Source: Limnomonas spitsbergensis (Eukaryota > Chlorophyta > Chlorophyceae > Chlamydomonadales). Taken from it: DNA of 64,000 nucleotides. The position numbers and the translations under genes were made by a program. This document shows, one piece after another, positions 9,169-19,862 of the stretch. Under the pieces are notes generated by a model. That model searched no databases. It worked only from the letters and a program-made list of their open reading frames with translations, and was not told where the DNA came from. Numbering within the stretch: the stretch's first letter is position 1; each line of letters opens with the position of its first letter. The stretch covers positions 867,001 to 931,000 of the forward strand of contig JAYJMM010000068.1 of the NCBI GenBank assembly GCA_037349105.1. Direction: 5' to 3'.

Positions 9169-10133
9169 TCGAGCCCGCAGACTCCAACGACGAAGATGCG
9201 GGGGAGGTTGCGAACCCACCCGGGTGTGCAGCGGGACCAGCAGCCCAGGTGGATGTGTGGATGGACAAGCCAGTATTGCAGTATCTCCGCCAGAAAGTGC
9301 ATGCCCCAGGGGCTGAGCCAGGGGAGCAAACCAGGGTGCAGCGTAGGGCAGCACCGTTCCTGTGGGAGCCTGAGAGAGGTGGAGTGCTGATGCGGCTCAT
9401 GCTAGATGGGAGACGATGCGTCGTACCCAGACCCGAGGACAGGCTAGCTGTCATCAGGGAAGCGCATGCTAGCACTGGCCATTTTGGCAGCCACCGCACG
9501 GCCTTCATGGTCATGCGGCAGCACTGGTGGCGGGGACTCAGGGCAGCAGTCAGGATGGTAGTTCAGGAATGCGGAGTGTGCGACAGGGCCAGGGCGTCCA
9601 CATTTAACCATACGCAGCCCAACATGCACCCCATACCGATCGAGGGTTTATTTTTCCGATGGGGGGTGGACCTTTGCGGGCCTTTCACAACCACACCTAG
9701 GGGCAACCGGTATGTCATGGTGTGTGTCGAGCACTACTCCAAGTGGGTTGAGTTGATCCCTATCCCCAGCAAGGCGTCAGATGTGACGGCCTTGGCGTTC
9801 TTCCAAAACGTGATCGCACGGTTTGGGGGGTGTGCAGAGGTGGTCACCGATCAGGGAACTGAGTTCCAGGGGGAGTTCCAGGACATGTTACTGGATTGCT
9901 TCATTGACCACCGCACCACCACCGCCAGCCACCCCCAGGCAGACGGGCTGTCCGAAAGGGCCGTCCAGACCCTCAAGACTGAATTGCGCAAGTGCTGCGG
10001 GGACAGGATCGACGGTGACTCGTGGGACAACAAGGAAAACAGCAACCAGGAAGGCCAGGTGGACCACATTGCGGAATTCCTGCGGGCCCAGGCGGCCCGG
10101 GCAGAGGGCATGGCGGAAAGAAGGAGCCACTGA
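9169..10133 (+). CDS. Integrase core, unit 2, C-terminally truncated
   Basis: Same layout as unit 1: HHCC zinc site and full DD35E triad, switching to gag sequence after GDSWD at 10,028-10,030. The first ATG is 9,249, and the frame is open from the TGA at 9,166-9,168. It differs from unit 1 at LDGRR and NRYVM. It lacks the C-terminal domain and the PHD finger. Confidence 0.85.
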
Positions 10134-10625
10134 CCAGGCCAAGGAAGGCGAGTCCTGCAGGAAATCGAGCCGGAAAGAAGTACCGTGAGAGACGTCCCAC
10201 ATGGACAGGCAAGCAGGGAGGACGAGCTGTCAATTTCCGCGGCAAGGGAGTACACCGGCGGAACGCAGCCAAGCAGGCCCAGCAGTAACCAGCCCGGAGG
10301 ACAAGCGGGATCAGGAGGAGAAATGGGACACCAAGAGCCAGCTCAGCAGCGCTCAGAAGGAGGCAGCCGCCCCGGAAGTATGGCAAGCGAGCGGCTTTCT
10401 AGGGGCGGGCAGTCCCAGAGAAACGCAGACCGCAGAGACAGCCGGGGCTAGCGAAGCCGGAGCCCAGCCAGGGGCGGAGGCGGCGGGTCAGGCTCTGACC
10501 CCAGCCAGTCGGACTATGAAGACACAGAGGGGAGCGGCCCGGGCTCCAGCAGGGAATCCATGAGGCAGAAAAGGGAGAGGATCGCCCTGGAGCAGGCGGA
10601 GATGCACTTGCACTTGCAGAAGTAG

Positions 10626-11378
10626 ATGATCCTGCAGCTGGCTGGGGGGACCAGGTTTTCCAAGATCCCAACCATCCAAGGCAACGTGCCGGTGCTGGAT
10701 ATGACCCAGCCTGGGTCGGTCGCTGCCAGGCAGCACTGCCAAGCCTGCATCTCATGGGGCTCGCATAACCGGCTGGCATTATCCGACAAGCCGCCAGCGC
10801 TTGCAGTGGTAGCCGGGGAGATTGCATGGTCCTACCAATCCCTCTCAGGCATGGCCCTGTTGGTGCGGTCCATGATCAACATGTGGAACGACAAGCCAGC
10901 CAGCATGGAGCCGCTGGTGGTCGCCATAAGATCAGCGCCTCATGGCTATAGGGTCACCCGGGAGGTCGAGAGGATCAAAAGGGCGTGGTCACCCCCGGAA
11001 GCAGGACCGCCGTGCAAGGTGTCCTTGCTTACCCTGTGGATCAGGGTGGTGAAGAAGGAGGTGGACAAGCCAACCTCAGACGAGAGAGCGACAGTCTCCT
11101 GCCTCAAGCTGGGAGTCAGGACCACCCTGGACCCTGGGGTCAAGCCGGAAGAGACAGTGGAGGCGTTTGCCAACAGGGTCCTGTCCACGGCAGAGCTGCT
11201 GCAGATCTCCAGGGATGCCGTTGACCACTTCGACAGACGGCACTCGGTGGCGCACATGTTCTATGAGGGGCTGCCTGGGGCAGTCAGGGCCACGCTAAGC
11301 GCGTTTGTTATCACTTTGCCAGACTACCTGAGCATGACGGATGAGGAGCAAGTTGCAGTGCTAACGCGGCAGGTGTAG
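10626..11378 (+). CDS. Gag capsid-like ORF, unit 3
   Basis: 250 residues, a near-identical copy of the unit 2 capsid ORF. It has the GVRTT, ANRVL and AELLQ alleles shared with units 4 and 5. The same flanking in-frame stops are present. Confidence 0.7.
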   Translation: MILQLAGGTRFSKIPTIQGNVPVLDMTQPGSVAARQHCQACISWGSHNRLALSDKPPALAVVAGEIAWSYQSLSGMALLVRSMINMWNDKPASMEPLVVAIRSAPHGYRVTREVERIKRAWSPPEAGPPCKVSLLTLWIRVVKKEVDKPTSDERATVSCLKLGVRTTLDPGVKPEETVEAFANRVLSTAELLQISRDAVDHFDRRHSVAHMFYEGLPGAVRATLSAFVITLPDYLSMTDEEQVAVLTRQV

Positions 11379-11402
11379 CTATGGGAACGGTTCGCCTTGT
11401 AA

Positions 11403-12161
11403 ATGGGGGGCCTGACCGCCATGGACTCCAGTCAAGGGCCAGGAGAGCAACAGCAGAGGAGCCAGGGGGAGCCGCATGCGGGGCGTGGCAGAAGGGATAG
11501 GCCCGGCCAGTGGGAGGCCATGTTGAGGCTGGACGGGCCAGGAGCCGCCACCGGACAGAACGGCACCCAGCCCGCCCGACAGGAAGGAAGAGCCAAGGGA
11601 GTAACATGGGCGGAACAAGCAGCCGCTCTGACCACCAGCACCCATGGAACTGGGGGCGCTCCCAAGGCGTGCTTCCAATGTGGCAACATGGACAACCTGG
11701 CAAGGGAGTGCATGACGCCCAGGGCCAGGGATGAGCGCCGCTCAGCACCCCTGGCCACGGACATCGCCACAGGCCAGGCCAGGCCGCCGCATCAGACGTA
11801 CCCGCTGCCGCCGAAGCCGCAAGGACAGACAGCAGGCAGACCATATGACAAGAACCAAGGCAGCAGGCAATTCCCAAGACAGCAGCAGGGACAGGCGGGG
11901 CATGGCCAACAAGCGGCCCACATGTCCCACCTCACCGGCCCTTCAGAAATAGCGAAACCAGAAGGGTGGCACCAGACGGTTGCTGAAATGCTGAGCGAGT
12001 CGGTGGCATTGATGACGCAGGTTGGGTTGGCATCCAGGCCAGAGGCATACAAGCAGGCAGCGCACAACGCCAGACCCCGGTCCTTCATACCCTCGTCTAA
12101 CAGTGAAGAGGAACCCGAATCACCTGTTATTGAACACGCTCCACACATGTCCCGCACCTGA
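11403..12161 (+). CDS. Gag nucleocapsid ORF, unit 3
   Basis: 252 residues with the CCNC knuckle. Private change: SFIPSSNS (Ile) where the other copies read SFRPSSNS. It has Thr in HQTVAEM, as in units 2 and 5. The second knuckle is again one frame forward, at about 12,178-12,219. Confidence 0.65.
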   Translation: MGGLTAMDSSQGPGEQQQRSQGEPHAGRGRRDRPGQWEAMLRLDGPGAATGQNGTQPARQEGRAKGVTWAEQAAALTTSTHGTGGAPKACFQCGNMDNLARECMTPRARDERRSAPLATDIATGQARPPHQTYPLPPKPQGQTAGRPYDKNQGSRQFPRQQQGQAGHGQQAAHMSHLTGPSEIAKPEGWHQTVAEMLSESVALMTQVGLASRPEAYKQAAHNARPRSFIPSSNSEEEPESPVIEHAPHMSRT

Positions 12162-12176
12162 AAAGAGGGCAAGCCG

Positions 12177-13220
12177 GTGTGCCATCTGCTGTCAGCTGGG
12201 ACACCGGGCCGAGGCATGCCCTGCGCACTCGAGATGGTGCTCAGGGCAGGAATCCCGGGCATACAGTACCTGTACGCAGCCACCAATGCTACAGTGCGGG
12301 AGATTGCAGGAGGCCGGTTAGTACAGGTGCACATGCAGTTCCTGGTGCTCCTCCCCGCGACTGCCTTTGAGGGGGCATTCAGGACGTTGCCCCAGGATGT
12401 GTACGCCATTACTACCCAGCACTTCATAGAGGTAGGGGCCCAAGAGGGTCGCCATTGGTTTATGGTGGCAGGTTGGGAATGCCACGACCTCTCGGCAGCG
12501 GGCAAGGGCAAGAGGCTTGAGGGGGACATAAGCAAGTCCTTCTACCCGTTGATCAAGTTGCTAGGCACTTTGCAAATCCTGCAACAGGCCAGACCGCCTG
12601 CATACCTGATTGAGAATGTCGCCATGCAGTTGAACCAGAGGAGTGAGAAGGCCAGTATAGATGCGTTCAGTGATGTGTGCAGAATCCTGGGCAGACGAGC
12701 ACTGTTTGATGCGGCACAGGTGGGCTCATATGCTCACCGCACGCGCAACTATTGGGGCAATTTGGCCCCAGCCGCAGACATTGAGCATGTTATCCAGGAA
12801 TCACAGAGGCCACACGATGGGATAGTGGACGACATCCTGGACGAGGGTAGCAGGGCCCAGGTTGTGATTTGCCCAGATAACGGCGGGTGCCGCATCAATG
12901 TGCCAGGGCAGCCAAGGAGGGCGCTGCCTTGCCTCATGGCCACACCATCATCATACGCCTTCAAGAACGGGCAGATCGGGCTGGGGTTCAGGCCCATGGG
13001 GGATCTGCAGGAGCCCAACGCCAATGAAAGGGAGAGGGCCGTGGGGTATGCTGTAGGGTCCACACTACCCCGCCCAGACTTTCCTGAGGGCGATAGGAGG
13101 GCAGCTTTAGGCAGGTGCATGGACGCTTGGGCCCTAGAGGCCCAGCTCAACGTGGCACTCGAGGTGGCCAAAATCACCCCAGGAGAAGTGACTCGCAGGG
13201 CCCGCTTACCCGGCCCATAA
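12177..13220 (+). CDS. DNA cytosine-5 methyltransferase, unit 3, lacking motif I
   Basis: 347-residue frame with the same deletion-made N-terminus as unit 2. It differs from units 1-2 at about eight amino acids: His to Asp, Pro to Arg, Ala to Pro, Asp to Glu, Val to Ala, Ser to Gly, Thr to Ala and Trp to Gln. Motifs IV, VI, VIII and X are unchanged. None of the differences is a stop or frameshift. Confidence 0.85.
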   Translation: MCHLLSAGTPGRGMPCALEMVLRAGIPGIQYLYAATNATVREIAGGRLVQVHMQFLVLLPATAFEGAFRTLPQDVYAITTQHFIEVGAQEGRHWFMVAGWECHDLSAAGKGKRLEGDISKSFYPLIKLLGTLQILQQARPPAYLIENVAMQLNQRSEKASIDAFSDVCRILGRRALFDAAQVGSYAHRTRNYWGNLAPAADIEHVIQESQRPHDGIVDDILDEGSRAQVVICPDNGGCRINVPGQPRRALPCLMATPSSYAFKNGQIGLGFRPMGDLQEPNANERERAVGYAVGSTLPRPDFPEGDRRAALGRCMDAWALEAQLNVALEVAKITPGEVTRRARLPGP

Positions 13221-13398
13221 TGTGACCCCGCTATCGGAATGGCCCTGAAGTCCACACACGTCGCCGTTGCCACCGCAGGCAAAGCATGCTCAGGCGAAGG
13301 GGAGGTGGCAGCGACGTACCGGCAATGCCTGGGAGAGTCTGCAGCGGCCGACTGGGCGGATGACGCTCAGGAACCAGGTGGGCAGCCAGGGTCGTGAG

Positions 13399-14363
13399 TC
13401 GAGCCCGCAGACTCCAACGACGAAGATGCGGGGGAGGTTGCGAACCCACCCGGGTGTGCAGCGGGACCAGCAGCCCAGGTGGATGTGTGGATGGACAAGC
13501 CAGTATTGCAGTATCTCCGCCAGAAAGTGCATGCCCCAGGGGCTGAGCCAGGGGAGCAAACCAGGGTGCAGCGTAGGACAGCACCGTTCCTGTGGGAGCC
13601 TGAGAGAGGTGGAGTGCTGATGCGGCTCATGCTAGATGGGAGACGATGCGTCGTACCCAGACCCGAGGACAGGCTAGCTGTCATCAGGGAAGCGCATGCT
13701 AGCACTGGCCATTTTGGCAGCCACCGCACGGCCTTCATGGTCATGCGGCAGCACTGGTGGCGGGGACTCAGGGCAGCAGTCAGGATGGTAGTTCAGGAAT
13801 GCGGAGTGTGCGACAGGGCCAGGGCGTCCACATTTAACCATACGCAGCCCAACATGCACCCCATACCGATCGAGGGTTTATTTTTCCGATGGGGGGTGGA
13901 CCTTTGCGGGCCTTTCACAACCACACCTAGGGGCAACCGGTATGTCATGGTGTGTGTCGAGCACTACTCCAAGTGGGTTGAGTTGATCCCTATCCCCAGC
14001 AAGGCGTCAGATGTGACGGCCTTGGCGTTCTTCCAAAACGTGATCGCACGGTTTGGGGGGTGTGCAGAGGTGGTCACCGATCAGGGAACTGAGTTCCAGG
14101 GGGAGTTCCAGGACATGTTACTGGATTGCTTCATTGACCACCGCACCACCACCGCCAGCCACCCCCAGGCAGACGGGCTGTCCGAAAGGGCCGTCCAGAC
14201 CCTCAAGACTGAATTGCGCAAGTGCTGCGGGGACAGGATCGACGGTGACTCGTGGGACAACAAGGAAAACAGCAACCAGGAAGGCCAGGTGGACCACATT
14301 GCGGAATTCCTGCGGGCCCAGGCGGCCCGGGCAGAGGGCATGGCGGAAAGAAGGAGCCACTGA
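13399..14363 (+). CDS. Integrase core, unit 3, C-terminally truncated
   Basis: HHCC and DD35E residues intact; same gag fusion after GDSWD. Private change QRRTAPF, where the other copies read QRRAAPF. First ATG at 13,479. Confidence 0.85.
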
Positions 14364-14855
14364 CCAGGCCAAGGAAGGCGAGTCCTGCAGGAAATCGAGC
14401 CGGAAAGAAGTACCGTGAGAGACGTCCCACATGGACAGGCAAGCAGGGAGGACGAGCTGTCAATTTCCGCGGCAAGGGAGTACACCGGCGGAACGCAGCC
14501 AAGCAGGCCCAGCAGTAACCAGCCCGGAGGACAAGCGGGATCAGGAGGAGAAATGGGACACCAAGAGCCAGCTCAGCAGCGCTCAGAAGGAGGCAGCCGC
14601 CCCGGAAGTATGGCAAGCGAGCGGCTTTCTAGGGGCGGGCAGTCCCAGAGAAACGCAGACCGCAGAGACAGCCGGGGCTAGCGAAGCCGGAGCCCAGCCA
14701 GGGGCGGAGGCGGCGGGTCAGGCTCTGACCCCAGCCAGTCGGACTATGAAGACACAGAGGGGAGCGGCCCGGGCTCCAGCAGGGAATCCATGAGGCAGAA
14801 AAGGGAGAGGATCGCCCTGGAGCAGGCGGAGATGCACTTGCACTTGCAGAAGTAG

Positions 14856-15608
14856 ATGATCCTGCAGCTGGCTGGGGGGACCAGGTTTTCCAAGATCCCA
14901 ACCATCCAAGGCAACGTGCCGGTGCTGGATATGACCCAGCCTGGGTCGGTCGCTGTCAGGCAGCACTGCCAAGCCTGCATCTCCTGGGGCTCGCATAACC
15001 GGCTGGCATTATCCGACAAGCCGCCAGCGCTTGCAGTGGTAGCCGGGGAGATTGCATGGTCCTACCAATCCCTCTCAGGCATGGCCCTGTTGGTGCGGTC
15101 CATGATCAACATGTGGAACGACAAGCCAGCCAGCATGGAGCCGCTGGTGGTCGCCATAAGATCAGTGCCTCATGGCTATAGGGTCACCCGGGAGGTCGAG
15201 AGGATCAAAAGGGCGTGGTCACCCCCGGAAGCAGGACCGCCGTGCAAGGTGTCCTTGCTTACCCTGTGGATCAGGGTGGTGAAGAAGGAGGTGGACAAGC
15301 CAACCTCAGACGAGAGAGCGACAGTCTCCTGCCTCAAGCTGGGAGTCAGGACCACCCTGGACCCTGGGGTCAAGCCGGAAGAGACAGTGGAGGCGTTTGC
15401 CAACAGGGTCCTGTCCACGGCAGAGCTGCTGCAGATCTCCAGGGATGCCGTTGACCACTTCGACAGACGGCACTCGGTGGCGCACATGTTCTATGAGGGG
15501 CTGCCTGGGGCAGTCAGGGCCACGCTAAGCGCGTTTGTTATCACTTTGCCAGACTACCTGAGCATGACGGATGAGGAGCAAGTTGCAGTGCTAACGCGGC
15601 AGGTGTAG
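14856..15608 (+). CDS. Gag capsid-like ORF, unit 4
   Basis: 250 residues. Private changes SVAVRQHC and RSVPHGY (Ala to Val at both). Otherwise as unit 3, with the same stops on either side. Confidence 0.7.
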   Translation: MILQLAGGTRFSKIPTIQGNVPVLDMTQPGSVAVRQHCQACISWGSHNRLALSDKPPALAVVAGEIAWSYQSLSGMALLVRSMINMWNDKPASMEPLVVAIRSVPHGYRVTREVERIKRAWSPPEAGPPCKVSLLTLWIRVVKKEVDKPTSDERATVSCLKLGVRTTLDPGVKPEETVEAFANRVLSTAELLQISRDAVDHFDRRHSVAHMFYEGLPGAVRATLSAFVITLPDYLSMTDEEQVAVLTRQV

Positions 15609-15632
15609 CTATGGGAACGGTTCGCCTTGTAA

Positions 15633-16391
15633 ATGGGGGGCCTGACCGCCATGGACTCCAGTCAAGGGCCAGGAGAGCAACAGCAGAGGAGCCAGGGGGA
15701 GCCGCATGCGGGGCGTGGCAGAAGGGATAGGCCCGGCCAGTGGGAGGCCATGCTGAGGCTGGACGGGCCAGGAGCCGCCACCGGACAGAACGGCACCCAG
15801 CCCGCCCGACAGGAAGGAAGAGCCAAGGGAGTAACATGGGCGGAACAAGCAGCCGCTCTGACCACCAGCACCCATGGAACTGGGGGCGCTCCCAAGGCGT
15901 GCTTCCAATGTGGCAACATGGACAACCTGGCAAGGGAGTGCATGACGCCCAGGGCCAGGGATGAGCGCCGCTCAGCACCCCTGGCCACGGACATCGCCAC
16001 AGGCCAGGCCAGGCCGCCGCATCAGACGTACCCGCTGCCGCCGAAGCCGCAAGGACAGACAGCAGGCAGACCATATGACAAGAACCAAGGCAGCAGGCAA
16101 TTCCCAAGACAGCAGCAGGGACAGGCGGGGCATGGCCAACAAGCGGCCCACATGTCCCACCTCACCGGCCCTTCAGAAATAGCGAAACCAGAAGGGTGGC
16201 ACCAGAAGGTTGCTGAAATGCTGAGCGAGTCGGTGGCATTGATGACGCAGGTTGGGTTGGCATCCAGGCCAGAGGCATACAAGCAGGCAGCGCACAACGC
16301 CAGACCCCGGTCCTTCAGACCCTCGTCTAACAGTGAAGAGGAACCCGAATCACCTGTTATTGAACACGCTCCACACATGTCCCGCACCTGA
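15633..16391 (+). CDS. Gag nucleocapsid ORF, unit 4
   Basis: 252 residues with the CCNC knuckle and the Lys allele HQKVAEM found otherwise only in unit 1. The second knuckle is one frame forward. Confidence 0.65.
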   Translation: MGGLTAMDSSQGPGEQQQRSQGEPHAGRGRRDRPGQWEAMLRLDGPGAATGQNGTQPARQEGRAKGVTWAEQAAALTTSTHGTGGAPKACFQCGNMDNLARECMTPRARDERRSAPLATDIATGQARPPHQTYPLPPKPQGQTAGRPYDKNQGSRQFPRQQQGQAGHGQQAAHMSHLTGPSEIAKPEGWHQKVAEMLSESVALMTQVGLASRPEAYKQAAHNARPRSFRPSSNSEEEPESPVIEHAPHMSRT

Positions 16392-16406
16392 AAAGAGGGC
16401 AAGCCG

Positions 16407-17450
16407 GTGTGCCATCTGCTGTCAGCTGGGACACCGGGCCGAGGCATGCCCTGCGCACTCGAGATGGTGCTCAGGGCAGGAATCCCGGGCATACAGTACC
16501 TGTACGCAGCCACCAATGCTACAGTGCGGGAGATTGCAGGAGGCCGGTTAGTACAGGTGCACATGCAGTTCCTGGTGCTCCTCCCCGCGACTGCCTTTGA
16601 GGGGGCATTCAGGACGTTGCCCCAGGATGTGTACGCCATTACTACCCAGCACTTCATAGAGGTAGGGGCCCAAGAGGGTCGCCATTGGTTTATGGTGGCA
16701 GGTTGGGAATGCCACGACCTCTCGGCAGCGGGCAAGGGCAAGAGGCTTGAGGGGGACATAAGCAAGTCCTTCTACCCGTTGATCAAGTTGCTAGGCACTT
16801 TGCAAATCCTGCAACAGGCCAGACCGCCTGCATACCTGATTGAGAATGTCGCCATGCAGTTGAACCAGAGGAGTGAGAAGGCCAGTATAGATGCGTTCAG
16901 TGATGTGTGCAGAATCCTGGGCAGACGAGCACTGTTTGATGCGGCACAGGTGGGCTCATATGCTCACCGCACGCGCAACTATTGGGGCAATTTGGCCCCA
17001 GCCGCAGACATTGAGCATGTTATCCAGGAATCACAGAGGCCACACGATGGGATAGTGGACGACATCCTGGACGAGGGTAGCAGGGCCCAGGTTGTGATTT
17101 GCCCAGATAACGGCGGGTGCCGCATCAATGTGCCAGGGCAGCCAAGGAGGGCGCTGCCTTGCCTCATGGCCACACCATCATCATACGCCTTCAAGAACGG
17201 GCAGATCGGGCTGGGGTTCAGGCCCATGGGGGATCTGCAGGAGCCCAACGCCAATGAAAGGGAGAGGGCCGTGGGGTATGCTGTAGGGTCCACACTACCC
17301 CGCCCAGACTTTCCTGAGGGCGATAGGAGGGCAGCTTTAGGCAGGTGCATGGACGCTTGGGCCCTAGAGGCCCAGCTCAACGTGGCACTCGAGGTGGCCA
17401 AAATCACCCCAGGAGAAGTGACTCGCAGGGCCCGCTTACCCGGCCCATAA
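16407..17450 (+). CDS. DNA cytosine-5 methyltransferase, unit 4, lacking motif I
   Basis: 347 residues, the same translation as unit 3. Catalytic Cys context GWECHDLS, ENV and the motif VIII and X stretches are present; the first half of motif I is removed by the shared deletion. Confidence 0.85.
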   Translation: MCHLLSAGTPGRGMPCALEMVLRAGIPGIQYLYAATNATVREIAGGRLVQVHMQFLVLLPATAFEGAFRTLPQDVYAITTQHFIEVGAQEGRHWFMVAGWECHDLSAAGKGKRLEGDISKSFYPLIKLLGTLQILQQARPPAYLIENVAMQLNQRSEKASIDAFSDVCRILGRRALFDAAQVGSYAHRTRNYWGNLAPAADIEHVIQESQRPHDGIVDDILDEGSRAQVVICPDNGGCRINVPGQPRRALPCLMATPSSYAFKNGQIGLGFRPMGDLQEPNANERERAVGYAVGSTLPRPDFPEGDRRAALGRCMDAWALEAQLNVALEVAKITPGEVTRRARLPGP

Positions 17451-17628
17451 TGTGACCCCGCTATCGGAATGGCCCTGAAGTCCACACACGTCGCCGTTGC
17501 CACCGCAGGCAAAGCATGCTCAGGCGAAGGGGAGGTGGCAGCGACGTACCGGCAATGCCTGGGAGAGTCTGCAGCGGCCGACTGGGCGGATGACGCTCAG
17601 GAACCAGGTGGGCAGCCAGGGTCGTGAG

Positions 17629-18593
17629 TCGAGCCCGCAGACTCCAACGACGAAGATGCGGGGGGGGTTGCGAACCCACCCGGGTGTGCAGCGGGACCAG
17701 CAGCCCAGGTGGATGTGTGGATGGACAAGCCAGTATTGCAGTATCTCCGCCAGAAAGTGCATGCCCCAGGGGCTGAGCCAGGGGAGCAAACCAGGGTGCA
17801 GCGTAGGGCAGCACCGTTCCTGTGGGAGCCTGAGAGAGGTGGAGTGCTGATGCGGCTCATGCTAGATGGGAGACGATGCGTCGTACCCAGACCCGAGGAC
17901 AGGCTAGCTGTCATCAGGGAAGCGCATGCTAGCACTGGCCATTTTGGCAGCCACCGCACGGCCTTCATGGTCATGCGGCAGCACTGGTGGCGGGGACTCA
18001 GGGCAGCAGTCAGGATGGTAGTTCAGGAATGCGGAGTGTGCGACAGGGCCAGGGCGTCCACATTTAACCATACGCAGCCCAACATGCACCCCATACCGAT
18101 CGAGGGTTTATTTTTCCGATGGGGGGTGGACCTTTGCGGGCCTTTCACAACCACACCTAGGGGCAACCGGTATGTCATGGTGTGTGTCGAGCACTACTCC
18201 AAGTGGGTTGAGTTGATCCCTATCCCCAGCAAGGCGTCAGATGTGACGGCCTTGGCGTTCTTCCAAAACGTGATCGCACGGTTTGGGGGGTGTGCAGAGG
18301 TGGTCACCGATCAGGGAACTGAGTTCCAGGGGGAGTTCAAGGACATGTTACTGGATTGCTTCATTGACCACCGCACCACCACCGCCAGCCACCCCCAGGC
18401 AGACGGGCTGTCCGAAAGGGCCGTCCAGACCCTCAAGACTGAATTGCGCAAGTGCTGCGGGGACAGGATCGACGGTGACTCGTGGGACAACAAGGAAAAC
18501 AGCAACCAGGAAGGCCAGGTGGACCACATTGCGGAATTCCTGCGGGCCCAGGCGGCCCGGGCAGAGGGCATGGCGGAAAGAAGGAGCCACTGA
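17629..18593 (+). CDS. Integrase core, unit 4, C-terminally truncated
   Basis: HHCC and DD35E residues intact. Private change GEFKDML (Lys for Gln) next to the second catalytic Asp region. First ATG at 17,709. Same gag fusion after GDSWD. Confidence 0.85.
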
Positions 18594-19085
18594 CCAGGCC
18601 AAGGAAGGCGAGTCCTGCAGGAAATCGAGCCGGAAAGAAGTACCGTGAGAGACGTCCCACATGGACAGGCAAGCAGGGAGGACGAGCTGTCAATTTCCGC
18701 GGCAAGGGAGTACACCGGCGGAACGCAGCCAAGCAGGCCCAGCAGTAACCAGCCCGGAGGACAAGCGGGATCAGGAGGAGAAATGGGACACCAAGAGCCA
18801 GCTCAGCAGCGCTCAGAAGGAGGCAGCCGCCCCGGAAGTATGGCAAGCGAGCGGCTTTCTAGGGGCGGGCAGTCCCAGAGAAACGCAGACCGCAGAGACA
18901 GCCGGGGCTAGCGAAGCCGGAGCCCAGCCAGGGGCGGAGGCGGCGGGTCAGGCTCTGACCCCAGCCAGTCGGACTATGAAGACACAGAGGGGAGCGGCCC
19001 GGGCTCCAGCAGGGAATCCATGAGGCAGAAAAGGGAGAGGATCGCCCTGGAGCAGGCGGAGATGCACTTGCACTTGCAGAAGTAG

Positions 19086-19838
19086 ATGATCCTGCAGCTG
19101 GCTGGGGGGACCAGGTTTTCCAAGATCCCAACCATCCAAGGCAACGTGCTGGTGCTGGATATGACCCAGCCTGGGTCGGTCGCTGCCAGGCAGCACTGCC
19201 AAGCCTGCATCTCCTGGGGCTCGCATAACCGGCTGGCATTATCCGACAAGCCGCCAGCGCTTGCAGTGGTAGCCGGGGAGATTGCATGGTCCTACCAATC
19301 CCTCTCAGGCATGGCCCTGTTGGTGCGGTCCATGATCAACATGTGGAACGACAAGCCAGCCAGCATGGAGCCGCTGGTGGTCGCCATAAGATCAGCGCCT
19401 CATGGCTATAGGGTCACCCGGGAGGTCGAGAGGATCAAAAGGGCGTGGTCACCCCCGGAAGCAGGACCGCCGTGCAAGGTGTCCTTGCTTACCCTGTGGA
19501 TCAGGGTGGTGAAGAAGGAGGTGGACAAGCCAACCTCAGACGAGAGAGCGACAGTCTCCTGCCTCAAGCTGGGAGTCAGGACCACCCTGGACCCTGGGGT
19601 CAAGCCGGAAGAGACAGTGGAGGCGTTTGCCAACAGGGTCCTGTCCACGGCAGAGCTGCTGCAGATCTCCAGGGATGCCGTTGACCACTTCGACAGACGG
19701 CACTCGGTGGCGCACATGTTCTATGAGGGGCTGCCTGGGGCAGTCAGGGCCACGCTAAGCGCGTTTGTTATCACTTTGCCAGACTACCTGAGCATGACGG
19801 ATGAGGAGCAAGTTGCAGTGCTAACGCGGCAGGTGTAG
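19086..19838 (+). CDS. Gag capsid-like ORF, unit 5
   Basis: 250 residues. Private change GNVLVLD where the other copies read GNVPVLD. Otherwise as unit 3. Confidence 0.7.
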   Translation: MILQLAGGTRFSKIPTIQGNVLVLDMTQPGSVAARQHCQACISWGSHNRLALSDKPPALAVVAGEIAWSYQSLSGMALLVRSMINMWNDKPASMEPLVVAIRSAPHGYRVTREVERIKRAWSPPEAGPPCKVSLLTLWIRVVKKEVDKPTSDERATVSCLKLGVRTTLDPGVKPEETVEAFANRVLSTAELLQISRDAVDHFDRRHSVAHMFYEGLPGAVRATLSAFVITLPDYLSMTDEEQVAVLTRQV

Positions 19839-19862
19839 CTATGGGAACGGTTCGCCTTGTAA

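Larger units (their letters stand above)
5801..10030 (+). repeat. Array unit 2 (RT-deleted, 4,230 bp)
   Basis: This unit starts at the integrase-gag join and carries a decayed gag N-terminus, capsid, zinc knuckles, DNMT and truncated integrase. The deletion join is at 7,996/7,997: bases equivalent to 482-3,766 of unit 1 are absent, with a single shared A at the breakpoint. Its DNMT haplotype equals that of unit 1. Confidence 0.92.
10031..14260 (+). repeat. Array unit 3 (RT-deleted, 4,230 bp)
   Basis: Same structure as unit 2. It carries the second DNMT haplotype, shared with units 4 and 5 (for example SIDAF for SIHAF, GRRALF for GRPALF, EAQLN for EAWLN). Confidence 0.92.
14261..18490 (+). 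repeat. Array unit 4 (RT-deleted, 4,230 bp)
   Basis: Same structure as unit 3. It shares the Lys allele of HQKVAEM with unit 1 but the DNMT alleles with units 3 and 5, showing mosaic exchange between units. Confidence 0.92.
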